A stretch of 64,000 nt of DNA, taken from positions 627,977,240 to 628,041,239 of the forward strand of contig NC_081415.1 in NCBI RefSeq assembly GCF_030272615.1, written 5' to 3'. This DNA is from Cryptomeria japonica. Lineage: Eukaryota; Streptophyta; Pinopsida; Cupressales; Cupressaceae. The translations under genes were made by a program, and so were the position numbers. Below the pieces are notes generated by a model, which had not been told where the DNA came from, ran no database searches, and saw only the letters and a program-made list of their open reading frames with translations. Below are positions 21,921 to 32,661 of this stretch, piece by piece; the first letter of the stretch is position 1, and every line of letters starts with the position of its first letter.

Positions 21921-24900
21921 ATGATGAAGAGGGAAGGTCCTAAGTTCAATAGGGATAACTTCAAAATATAGAAGGATAGAATGAAGATTTATATCAAGAG
22001 TTTGGGTGCTCAACACTTGAGCTATATTGAGAATGCCTGTAATCCCCACTGGCACTCTAACTGATAATCAGAAAAGAAAGATTCAAGAAAATGGTCAAGT
22101 CATGGAAGCCCTTATTAGCAATTTGTCTGATATTGAGTTCATTGATGTACAAGATAAGGAAACTCCTAAGGATGTATGGGACACACTGGAAATCATTTAT
22201 GGCAGTGATGAGCATGTCAAGTAGGCTAAGGAAGAAATCCTTAGAGGAAAATTTGAAGACATGAGGATGGTTGAAGGTGAGACCATTCAACAATATGGCA
22301 TAAGGATCAAGACTGTGGTTAGAGATATCAAGAGAATTGGTGGAACAATTGATGATTCCACTATTGTCAGTAAAGCTCTGAGATCATTGTTACTAGTTTA
22401 TGCAATCGAGATTATTGCTATTCAGGAGTTAAGATCTATTGACAAGACAAATGTATCTCTAGACTTTATCATTGCAAAGTTGACTGCATATGAATTGAAT
22501 AGCTATGATGGTAGTGTTCAGAAGATAGAGTCAGCCTTTAGAGCACCCATTTCCTCTACACCAACTAGAAAAGGAAAAGAAATCAGCACCAGCTATGAAT
22601 CTAGGCCAAACAGAGACATGGATGATGAGGAGATTCTGATGGAGTTTGAAGCTCTTCTTGCCAAGAGACTTCCAAAAGACACCGGAAAATACAGAGGTAA
22701 GCTTCCTCTAAAATGTTTTTCCTACAATAAGATAGGACATATAGTTGATAACTGTCCTAACAATGACAATAAGGATAAACTGGAAAGGTTTAGAAAGTAT
22801 AAAGGAGGAGGTAGGAGAAATTTTCTTGTTGCAATGGATGAAGGTGTTATCGATGAAGAATTGAGGATGAAGAGAATGAGGACATATTGTTTGTAGCTAT
22901 AAAGGAAGAGGTGTCTGATCAGAAAGCCCTTCTCTCACATTGACAACTCTAATGAGTGGATCATTGATAGCGGGTGTTCTCACCACATGACTGGTGACCG
23001 GAGAAAGTTTCTCTAGAAGAATATGATAGAGGTCTTGTCTGGTTTGGCAATGATGCACCTTGCATGGTGAAAGGAAAAGGATCCATCTCACTAAATGGAA
23101 AAAGTAGTACAGATGATGTCTACTAGGTGGAAGGCCTTAAGCACAACCTTTTGAGTGTTGCTCAATTGAACGACAAAGGACTCATTCTAGAGTTCAAAGG
23201 TGGAGTCTAGAGAATAATTGGAAAGAGTGGTAAAATTATTGCCACCGGTAAGCAGACCAAAGGAAACCTGTTTCAGCTGAATGCCAAGATTAGTCAATGC
23301 CTGATGGTGAAGTTTGATGACAGTTGGATATGGAATAGGAGACTTTGTTATATGAATTTTGATAATATTGTAAAGGCGAGTAATATCAAGGTAGTAAGAG
23401 GATTGTATTTGCTGAACAAACTGAAGAATGCTTTATGTAGAGAATGTCAACTTGGGAAGATGTCTTCCTCAACATTCAAAGGTAAGACTTTTTCTATAGA
23501 GAAATTACTTGATCTTATGCACACCGATCTATGTGGTCCTATGAAAACAAGAAGTATTCACGGAGATCAATATTTCATGATTCTTATTGATGAATTCTCA
23601 AGAATGATGTGGGTCACATTTTTGAAAGACAAGTCTGAGGCATTTGAAAGTTCAAAGCCTTTAGAGCATTGGTTGAGAAGGAGAGCGATAGAAGAATAAA
23701 TTGTCTTTTAACCAATCAAGGAGGTGAATTCACTTCTGATGAATTCAACAAGTACTTTGAAGAGAATGACATCAAGAGGCAGTTATCTTCCCCAAGGACA
23801 CCATAGCAGAATGGCATAGTAGAAAGGAATAATAGGACTGTAGTTGAAGCGGCCAGAACAATGTTGATCCAAGGAAAGGTAGCTCACACTTTTAGGAGAG
23901 AAGCGGTGAGCACTGCAGTCTATACTATGAGTCAAGTACTCATCAAGAAAGGTAAAGACAAAACCTCTTATGAGTACTAGAATGGGAGAACTCCTAATGT
24001 GAGTTATTTTAAAGTGTTTGGCAATAAGTGCTATATTAGGAGAGGTGAGCATCTGAGCAAGTTTGATGCTAAATGTGATGAAGGAATATTTCTGGGATAT
24101 TCCACTAAAAGTAAAGCTCTCAAATGCTACAACAACAGGACTCAAAAAATTGTTGAGAGTATCAATGTCAAGGTTGACAAATCTCCTGAGGAGCTTGAGG
24201 AAACCTGCAGCAAGCAAGTGGAAGATGAATCGGGTGTAGCCTTCTGGGAACCGGTTAAGAAGGAAACAAGTTGCAAACACTAGAAAGACCTCAATGTTCC
24301 TATACCGGTAGAATTTGCAGTAGGTGAAGAGGAAGATGAAGTGGAAGAAGAAGAGGAAAAGCAAGCAGAACCAACTAGGGTCATTCCTAGGTATGTGAAA
24401 CTACATCATGATCTAAAGCAGATCATACGAGACAAAGATGCAAGGATACTCACAAGAAGAAAATAATGACTAGATAAAGGAAATGAAAGAGGAGTTGGAC
24501 CAGATAGAAAATAATGCAACATGGTCCTTGGTACCCAAAATGGAACACAAGAATGTAATAGGTACCAAATCGATCTTCAGAAATAAGCTAAATGAAGAAG
24601 GCACAGTGGTAAGGAACAAGGCAAGACTTGCATGCAAGGGATATGCCTAGGAAGAGGGAGAAGACTATGGAGAAACCTTTGCCCTAGTGGCTAGACTGGA
24701 AGGTGTTCGAATGCTACTTGCATTTGCAACATTCAAGGGATTTAAGGTATACCAGATGGTATGTGAAGTTTGCATTCTTGAATGGAATCCTAGAAGAAGT
24801 GTACATTGAGCAACCGGATGGATTTTCTTTGTCACACAATAGTAACATGGTGTGTAGAATACACAAAGCCCTGTATGGATTAAAATAGGCACCAAGAGCA

Positions 24901-25965
24901 TGGTATGAACGATTACATTCTCATTTTGTGAAAATAGGATTTCAGAGAATAAGTGAGGACAGAAAAATATACCTAAAATCTGAAGGTGATCAAATACTGA
25001 TCTATGAAGTATTTGTAGATGATATAATCTTCGGAGGAGATGATGAAATGAGTCATGCATTTGCAGATGAAATGAAGAAAGAGTTTGAGATGTCTCTAAT
25101 TGGAGAGATAAAGTTCTTCATTGGTCTACAGATCCAATAGATGAAAGAAGGAATCTTCATTACCTAGTCCAAGTATATCAAAGAGGTATTGAAAACCTTT
25201 GGAATGGAGGAGAGAAAATCGGTTGGTACACCGATGGTGACTAGCTGTAAATTGACTAAGGGAGATGATTCAGTGTTGGTGAATGAGAAGGAGTACTGGT
25301 CAATGATCGGTAAGCTGCACTATGCGGTGTACAACAGACTGGATATTGCTCATGTAGTGGGCATAGTAGCTCATTTTCAGAAGAGTCCAAGAGAATCCTA
25401 CTTGGTAGCAATAAAGAGGATTCTTAGATACCTGAAATGGACTATTGACTATAGATTGTGGTATCCATACAATGGTGACTTTGATCTCAAAGTGTTTACT
25501 GATGCAGATTGGGCAGGTAATGTGGACGACCGAAAGAGCACAAGTGGTGGAGCATTCTTCCTTGGTGGAAGACTAGTCTCCTGGATGAGCAAGAAGTAGA
25601 GTTGTATTTCCTAGTCTACAACTAAAGCAGAATATGTGGCAGCATTTATGAACTGCACTCAAGCAATCTAGATGAAGCATGTAATGAATGGCTTCAAAGT
25701 GCCTATATCTGAACTGATGAGTGTTTTCTATGATAATACTAGTGCAATCAATATTTCCAAAAATCTAGTATAGCATGCTAGGACAAAGCACATTGAACTG
25801 AAGTATCATTTCATGAGAGAAAAGGTTCAGAATAAAGAGGTTGTATTAGAACATGTTTCCATTAAGGAGCAACTAGCATACATATTCACTAAGCCCTTAC
25901 TGAAGACTACATTTACCTATTTGAGAGGTGAATTAGGGGTTCTACCCCTTCATGAAGTAAACTAA
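21921..25965 (+). pseudogene. gag-pol: Copia gag-pol polyprotein, decayed
   Basis: Gag begins near ATG 21921 (MMKREGPKFNRDNF). The knuckle at 22714-22755 reads CFSYNKIGHIVDNC, second Cys changed to Tyr. Protease keeps D-S-G (22966-22974, WIIDSGCSHHMTGD). In the GAG-pre-integrase part the expected His is Tyr (RLCYMNF) and CRECQLGK is kept. Integrase shows MHTDLCGPM, TNQGGEF (Asp to Asn) and NGIVERNNR. RT has FVDD at 25012-25023, and RNase H shows FTDADWAG and STSGG. The frame ends LGVLPLHEVN, TAA 25963. There are one or more frameshifts near 22027 and 23700 and many TAG stops, several at Gln positions such as GLK-stop-APRAW. Confidence 0.88.
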
Positions 25966-26098
25966 AGTTGTGTGCTCCACATCAGTCAGGTACTACAGTG
26001 ACAAATCTTATAGGGTTGATGTGTTGAAGGATGCTACTCCACAGGGGAGCAGTATAGTGGAGCTTGGAAGCTTGTGTCTCCACTTTGGCATTGTTGTC

Positions 26099-26299
26099 AA
26101 AGGGGGAGAAGATATCTAATGTATGGGGGAGAAGATATTTGATGCTGAAGATATATGGTAGAGTACACATTGACCAGTCTAGATGGTGGTGGTTGTGATC
26201 TTTGAACTGGTATATGACAATCGGTATATGATATTGAGCATGGTGTAGATCTTGAGCAATGATACAGAGAGTATTGCCATCAATACCAAAGGGGGAGAT
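26099..26299 (+). promoter_or_regulatory. Three polypurine tracts before the copia 3' LTR
   Basis: AAAGGGGGAGAAGAT at 26099, GGGGGAGAAGAT at 26125 and AAAGGGGGAGAT at 26288-26299. Only the last abuts the 3' LTR and should be the working PPT. The first two lie in a 23-bp imperfect duplication about 175-200 bases upstream. Confidence 0.7.
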
Positions 26300-27702
26300 T
26301 ATTGGCATATGATGAAGTGGTGACAAAGTATGTTGTCATTGATGTCAATAAGTGCTCAAGCAAGTACACCAGTATGCACTGGTATGAAGATTGGAAGTGG
26401 TTTTGGTCAATCCGGATGGAGTGGACCGATGTCAAGGTTCACTAAGTGTAAATACCGGTTGGTAGTCTCTATTCAATTTTAGGGTTTTTGGTATGGCCTA
26501 TGTGGTGCAACCGATGGTGTTTTGTGAATGTTAAGGATATGGATCAAGATGCCACATCAGCTATGTGCACATGAAGGATTTCCTTGAGGGTTTCGCGTGT
26601 GGAGATCGAATGCATTGAATGCCTACCTCAGGAATGCATGATTTTCTGAGAGATGTATGAAGAGTGGGTGATGGGTTACCATTTTCTAGATGCGGTGAAG
26701 ATCAGATGATGCAGAGTGTCTTGAGATTTGTTTAGATCATTTCATTCTATGTAATGTGTCTGGATGGTTAGATTTGGACCGCTTCAAATTGTAAACCTAA
26801 AACATTTAGGGTTTAGGGTTTATGTTACCGACCTAATTTTTGTCTATAAGGTCGATGAGTTTTGATATTGTTGTCATTGGCAAATGTTGTGTTTGTGTCT
26901 ACATGTTGAGATACTTGCCAAACCAGAGTGTGGAACCTGTAGAGTGTGATTGCAGAGGAGAGGAGCTGAAAAGGATCTACCTAAGAAAGTAGTGTTGTTA
27001 TTAGATCAAAGCTTTACCTGTTGACTTCTAGCCATTTCAACAGAAGGCAAATCCCTTGACTGGGTAGCTTTAACAGGATTATTGTAAATCCTCTAACCAG
27101 GTGACTCAAGATCATTGAGTTCTTCAAATCCTCTACTGAGGTAACCTTTAACAGGGTTTCAACCTTTAATAGGGTATATAGACATCCCTTAACCGGGTGA
27201 TCTTTAACAGGATCGGTTCCTAACAGAACCTTATTGTAAAGTCTTTAACTGGACTAGGCTCCTAACTGAGCGAGCTTCAAAAGAGTTCAATAACAAGCTT
27301 GTGGGTATTCATCCCCACTGTGGTTTTTCCCATTTGGGTTTCCACATGAAAAATCTGTGTGTCATGAGTTGTGCATTTTTCATGTGATGATTGAGTATTC
27401 TTTGTTTAGGTGAATATGCATGCAGAGCTAATGGTTATGGTATTACTGATATAATACATGCATGAGTATATTGGTGAAGTAGTTATCAAGTGTTGAATGT
27501 TATTTGAAGTATTCAGTTTAACTAGTTTAGCTATCTGAAGTCTTACTGTGTTTAACCGGTATTGCCATGGCTAAGTTCAGTGATGAAGACAACCGATTAT
27601 CATTGTTTTAACTTGATAACTTGTTGAAAATTTTTTGTTCGTACTGATTCACTCCCCCTCTTAGTACCAGTTAGGGTATCATTTGTTCATCATTATTCAT
27701 CA
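26300..27702 (+). repeat. 3' LTR of the nested copia element
   Basis: It pairs with the 5' LTR along its whole length. It starts TATTGGCATATG where the 5' copy has TGTTGGCATATG, so the terminal TG is mutated to TA. It ends CATCA at 27702. Small indels make it 1403 bases against 1388. The differences from the 5' copy are spread along the whole length. Confidence 0.9.
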
Positions 27703-28997
27703 TATTCCACCATTAGACAATCTTCAAGATTTGATTGTGTCAGAGGCACATCGTGAACCTTACTCGGCACATCCAGGTGTCAAGAAGATACACGTGGATT
27801 TGAGACAAATATATCATTGGTTTGGTATGAGAAGAGATATTGCATATTTTGTGGCATGTTGCCTAGAGTGTCAGCGAGTGAAGGCAGAGCATCAGCATCC
27901 CGCAAGATTATTACAGTCACATTTGGTTCCAAGATGGAAATGAGATTATATCTATGGATTTTATAGTTGGATGGCCCATGTCTTCACGCCAGCATGATGC
28001 TATTATGGTCACTATAGACAGATTGACCAAAGTAGCACACTTTTCTCCAATCAGGTCTTTGTATACAGCAGCAACAGTAGCTCAGGTTTTCTTGGAGGAA
28101 GTTGTGAGGTTGCATCGTATTCCTCATTGGATCATATCAGATCACAATCTAGTGTTCACATCAGCATTTTGGAAAGCTCTTCAACATGATTTGGGTATGC
28201 GATTGAACTTTAGTTCATCTTATCACCTTGAGATAGATGGACAGACAGAAAGGGCAAACCAGGTTCTAGAGGATATGCTGAGGATGTACTTGATGGATCA
28301 ACAATCTCTTTGGGAGGATTATATCTATTTGGTTGAGTTTACGTACAGTAATGGTTACCATAGCTCTATTGCTATGTTCCCTTATTAGGCATTATATGGT
28401 AGACCATGTCGCATGCCCTTGAGTTGGGACCTTTTAGAGGATAGAGTGCGTATTGGATCAGAGATGTTGTAGGATATTGAGGAGTAGGTGGCTTGCATTA
28501 GAGAGCATTTTTTGGCTGCTCAGGATAGACCAAAGAAATATGTGGATGCTCATAGAGTGGACACGTGGTTTTTTGTTGGTGATAAGGTATTTCTCAGAGT
28601 TCACCCATGAAAGAGTCTGATCCATTATGGAAAATGCTCTAATTTGGCACCTCGATTTGTTGGACCTTTCAAGATTTTGGAGCAGATTGGTCTTGTGGCT
28701 TATCGCCTTGCCTTGATGCCAAGCTTGTTCTGCATCCATGATGTCTTTCATGTTTCAGTTTTGAGGTTATACCATCCTGATATTTCACATGTGTTGGATT
28801 GGAATGCTTTACAGGTCAAGGTTGGGCAACTTTCTATGGAGCCCATGTGCGTTCTTCAGCACAAAGAGATGTCCCTCAGAGGTTGGAGCGTAGAGAAAGT
28901 AAGGGTCTAGTGGGATCCGATTGATGATTCTTCAGTTACCTAGGAGGATGAAATGCGGATGAGAGAGCTATATCCCTATTTTTCATCAGGCTTCTAG
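27703..28997 (+). pseudogene. Chromovirus copy A, 3' part: integrase and chromodomain
   Basis: It resumes after the copia insertion. The HHCC zinc domain is complete (AHREPYSAHPGVKK ... CCLECQRVK). The core has MDFIVGWP, ISDHNLVFTS and DGQTERANQ, giving D-D-E. The C-terminal part has [11 protein letters not shown] and LHDVFHVS-like [13 protein letters not shown], then a chromodomain-like end: [20 protein letters not shown], and RMRELYPYF, closing at TAG 28995. The chromodomain is the mark of chromoviruses and directs insertion to chromatin. A few stops interrupt it (for example at 28386, TAG after MFPY). Confidence 0.87.
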
Positions 28998-29011
28998 GAG
29001 TAAGCCTAGGC

Positions 29012-29025
29012 AAAGGGGGGGAGGA
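29012..29025 (+). promoter_or_regulatory. Polypurine tract of chromovirus copy A
   Basis: AAAGGGGGGGAGGA lies directly before TGTAGTGTTTACCC, the LTR start. It comes 14 bases after the integrase stop. Confidence 0.85.
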
Positions 29026-30707
29026 TGTAGTGTTTACCCTTGATTTGAATTATTTTGACTAGAGTTGACTTTTATATTATGCTTAATAGACTTGTCTAGA
29101 CTATATTTTGATGATTTGGATGGATTACTCATGTGCTTCAGTGACTTATGATTGATGTTAGACACTATTGGACATATGTTATTTTGATTATCTATATGGA
29201 TATTGGTACTATCATGATTGATCATGTGATTTGATGATATATGTACTCGATGGATTTTATATGCTCACTATGTGATGGATTATTGATAGATTAGATTTAT
29301 CATGGTTTTGATGATGATTATGATTACGCTAACCCTACTTCATGATTACATATGATGAGATGTTTATGAGATGTGTTTGACTATTGTTTGACTATCTTTG
29401 TGATAGAGATGATTCCACATCACTCATTGCAAGCGGGATGTGTTGTCGCGATTTTCTATCACTTGCTTGTTCGATATGTGTATATGTATATGTGGTATTG
29501 TCATTTTGTGGTTGCAGGATTTTGCAAGTACCAGACATCGAGTCCACCTAGCTCCACAAGTCTGAGTGTGTCTTTAGTTCCAATGGCTTATGTGGTTTGG
29601 AGATGGCATGAGTTCCCCTCACATTCTCTAGGTCTAAGTTGTTCACCGTGAGTAATCAGCGTCTTGCAATAATTCACCATGTCAGTTAGTAAGCTTGGTC
29701 TTTTGGTATTGTGAGTTCAGTTTATGCCGATTGATTTACTTGTTTATTCTAGAGTAATTATGTGGCTCTTGATGTGTAGTTTTATATTTGGTAATGTTTA
29801 TTTTTAATGTATTTAATTTATAAGCTTTGAATATTTAATTATTTGATATTTATATTTATTTGATAATTAACATTTCTTGATTTTATGATTATTTAATATT
29901 TGATAAGCCTTATTGTTGTGTAATATTTATTTAATATTTGTAATTTAATCTTTAATGGTATTTGATTATTTAATTATTTATTTGACCGTCTATGGTTTGA
30001 TATTTATTTGATATCTTATATTTATTTGGTTCTTTAATTTATTTTATTAGCTTTTGGTTTATTTTATTCTAATCCCCATTTGGATTATTTTATTTACAAC
30101 TTATATTTATTTACTAGTTTGACTTTTATTCCTAAGTGGGGTGTATGAACATATTAAATTAAATAAAAGTAAAACATTCCCACTTAGCTGGATAAGTATA
30201 TTTTATTTACTTTACCTACCCTTCACTCTCATTGGTTAAATTCAAAATGGGTGAATAAATTTTATTATATGGTGGGTTGGTAAAATATACTCCAAAATGG
30301 AATATTTTGATTGGCCGAGATTGAGGCTAGGGTTTTTGGATTAGTGTTGCTTTTTATTTTCTTTCCCGTGAAGGTTTTTGGGTTGGTTGGCTCTTCTCTG
30401 GAAATTTCTCCAGCAAGTTTTCTTCTTGGTTTTGGATTGCTTCTCTCTTGGTTTTGGCTGGAGCTTGGATTGGATTTGGTTTGGCTTGTGGGAGCTCTTC
30501 TTCAGCTTCAATCCATTACTTCAAGTCGCGGGTTGGAGTTCTTCGCTTTGTATTTTGGCTTTCAATGGCTTCTCTGTGTTTGCATTGTGTCTACAATGTT
30601 TTGGGTGTGGATTGAAATATTACTTTACTCTATAGTTTTATTATTATTGAAGGTTAATATTTGGGAGGGAAACTTTATGTTATGAGAGTTTTTATGTAGT
30701 TACTGGG
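29026..30707 (+). repeat. Long chromovirus LTR, left part
   Basis: It begins TGTAGTGTTTACCC after the PPT. It is split at 30707 by the gag-only element and continues at 38536-41109, about 4.26 kb in total. The middle (29780-30060) is a TATTTAATT-rich low-complexity stretch. A GAGGCTAGGGTTTTTGG block at 30325 resembles plant leader sequence. Open frames at 30311-30685 show no family features. Confidence 0.8.
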
Positions 30708-31909
30708 TGTAAAGTGGAAAAATCGAACCCTAGTTGTTCTCCCCTCCCCAACTCCAAGGAGAGAGAAGGGAGAGTCACTAGGGTTGATGGTTTTCACTTA
30801 GGGGAGACTTTACATTCAAAAGAGGGGTTGAAACCCACAAGATCCAATCCCACACAATGCAAGATTGGGTTCTAAATGAGTTTCAAGGGTTAAGACATCA
30901 AGGATACCCTCTTTTGTAAAGAATGTAGATAGAAAGATTGAACTAGGAATGCATGTAAAGTAGGAAAGATTCGCTTATAAATAGAGATAGGGATATGGGA
31001 TGAAGCTGCGGACCTGGAATTAGCAGTAAAATGTTGAGACGGTGCTGTTCCGCAAATTTGAGCGAAAGTTGATGGGACGATGGCACCCGACGTGCACACG
31101 GTCCTCCGAAAAATCCGCGAAACGAAGGGGGATCTGTTCGTCTCTGCACAAGGATTCCAGATCTTCAATTACAGTTGCGTACCTGCAACCTACACACAGA
31201 AAAGAGAGGATGATTAGGGGGTTAGGGATGAGGGGTTTGCCTTTAGGTCAAACCCCGGTTTCAGAATTAACCAAGAAATGAGAATGCTGTAAATGTAAAT
31301 GTTTGTAATGTAAACAAGTACCGATACCTTGTTGTAAGAATGTTTGTATTCTTACATGCGAAGGTGTAATGTATGTAGTATGTTGTATGTTGTATGTGAT
31401 CTCCTCTTCAATGGTTGAATCCTTGTCTTTAATGCAACACCTAGCCTTGAATGGAGACTTAGAATGCTCAATTGCTTGAAGGAATGCTTGAATGCTTGAA
31501 TGTTTGAATATCATTTCCGCGTCTTGCTCTTGCTTATTTCCTTCCTTTTTCTTACCTCCCTTTCTAGGAGAGGAAAAGTGGTTTATATACTTTTCAATTA
31601 GGGCTGATAGACTGATTTTCCTGACCTTAGGCCGACCAGGAAACATTATTTCCCAAATTGCAAACTTAAAGACCCGATGCCCACAAGAGACCGGGCCCAA
31701 AATAGGGCCAGGGACCAGGGCGCTGGGCGCCATGGTCCCACCTCCCGGGACAGCAGGGTGCAAGGAGGATCAGGCTAGGGTGCTGAAAAATGCAGTTTTT
31801 GATGTCATGAACAAGTTTCGGGGTCTCCATTCAAGTTCCGTGTTGCATCACCATCGTGAAGACTTAAATGCAGTTGAAATTGCAAGTGTCGCAATTTTAG
31901 GATGCTACA
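30708..31909 (-). repeat. 3' LTR of the gag-only element
   Basis: In plus coordinates it starts TGTAAAGTGG and ends GATGCTACA. It is 1202 bases against 1264 in the partner. The 62-base difference is exactly two units of a 31-bp repeat near 31710. Otherwise the two are alike to within a few percent by eye. It contains one copy of the 33-bp GTGCACACGGTCCTC motif at 31074-31106. Confidence 0.9.
31074..31106 (+). repeat. 33-bp motif, copy 1 of 4 (left LTR)
   Basis: GGGACGATGGCACCCGAC followed by GTGCACACGGTCCTC. Other copies: 36214-36246, 36836-36868 (leader) and 37633-37665 (right LTR). All have the same 33-base length with no gap. GTGCAC is palindromic. Confidence 0.85.
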
Positions 31910-31925
31910 TTTAGCCCCCACTTTA
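31910..31925 (-). promoter_or_regulatory. Polypurine tract of the gag-only element
   Basis: On the minus strand AAAGTGGGGGCTAAA runs directly into the LTR start TGTAGC. It resembles the Tat tract AAAGAGGGGCAAA. Confidence 0.75.
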
Positions 31926-32661
31926 GCAGGAGTATAAGCATACGCTCATACTTTCGGTAAAGTACAAGGAAACAACATTGAAAAACTTTCACCACGTCAA
32001 GGAGGCAGGATACACCAAGCCCCCAGTGGACTAAGGATCTTACGACTTCGATTGGAAAAGTAAAAGGGAAGATCATGAGGGAGAACCATGACTATCAGTA
32101 GTAAGATTCCCTCACTATGAGTCATGCAAGAAAAATACCAAAAATTTTCAAGGCAAAGCTAAGTTTGTCAAGAGATTTTCAAGTATCTTGAAGAGATATG
32201 AACGGGGTGTATGCCCCCCTACGTTAAAGTGATCGCACACGCCTCAACGGGGGTGATTTCTTTAAGGTAGTGATACATAAGAAATGAGAAGGGAAAGGAG
32301 CACATTATCACAAAGATTTAGCCCCCAAGTGTGAGATAAACCCAAGGATAATAGACACAAAACACAAAGCACGAGGTGACTTCGCTTTCCTTGGGGTCAG
32401 TATGCTGTATGATAATTCATGTATATCATATGTATGTATGCATAATTGTTCTTCATTCCCCAATCAAGGAAGGTCACCTAGAAGAAGGGAACACATGTGT
32501 CTTTTGAGTCAACATGAGAGAGACCAAAAGAGATCTCAATATTTTGCATCGTCCTCAAGTAGACAACACTAAGGACAACAAATAGAAGAATGAGAATAAC
32601 ACATAGAAGAAGTAACAAAAGAGATCAAGAGAGGAGGAGAGAGTCTGCTATGCTAATGAAA
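31926..32661 (-). other. 3' noncoding region of the gag-only element
   Basis: About 740 bases between the gag-protease stop and the PPT. I see no coding trace of RT or integrase here. It contains purine-rich stretches (near 32500-32640) without clear repeats. Confidence 0.6.

Larger units (their letters stand above)
20462..27702 (+). mobile_element. Complete Ty1/copia element nested in chromovirus copy A
   Basis: The LTRs are 20462-21849 and 26300-27702. Target duplication is TATTA (20457-20461) against TATTC (27703-27707), one base changed. Joining the flanks restores the order of copy B (ATTTAT.TTCCACCAT near 44590), which proves insertion into the chromovirus. Gag, protease, integrase, RT and RNase H appear in copia order, integrase before RT. 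The reading frame is broken by many stops. The LTRs differ by several percent by eye, so it is older than the Tat element. Confidence 0.93.

Noticed and set aside
30311-30685. 124-codon frame rich in Leu, Trp and Phe
   Set aside because: Lies in the chromovirus LTR; the apparent membrane character comes from T/G-rich DNA.
31248-31763. 171-codon minus-strand frame, repeated at 37807-38451
   Set aside because: Both lie within the LTRs of the gag-only element and include the 31-bp repeat; likely chance frames in paired LTR sequence.
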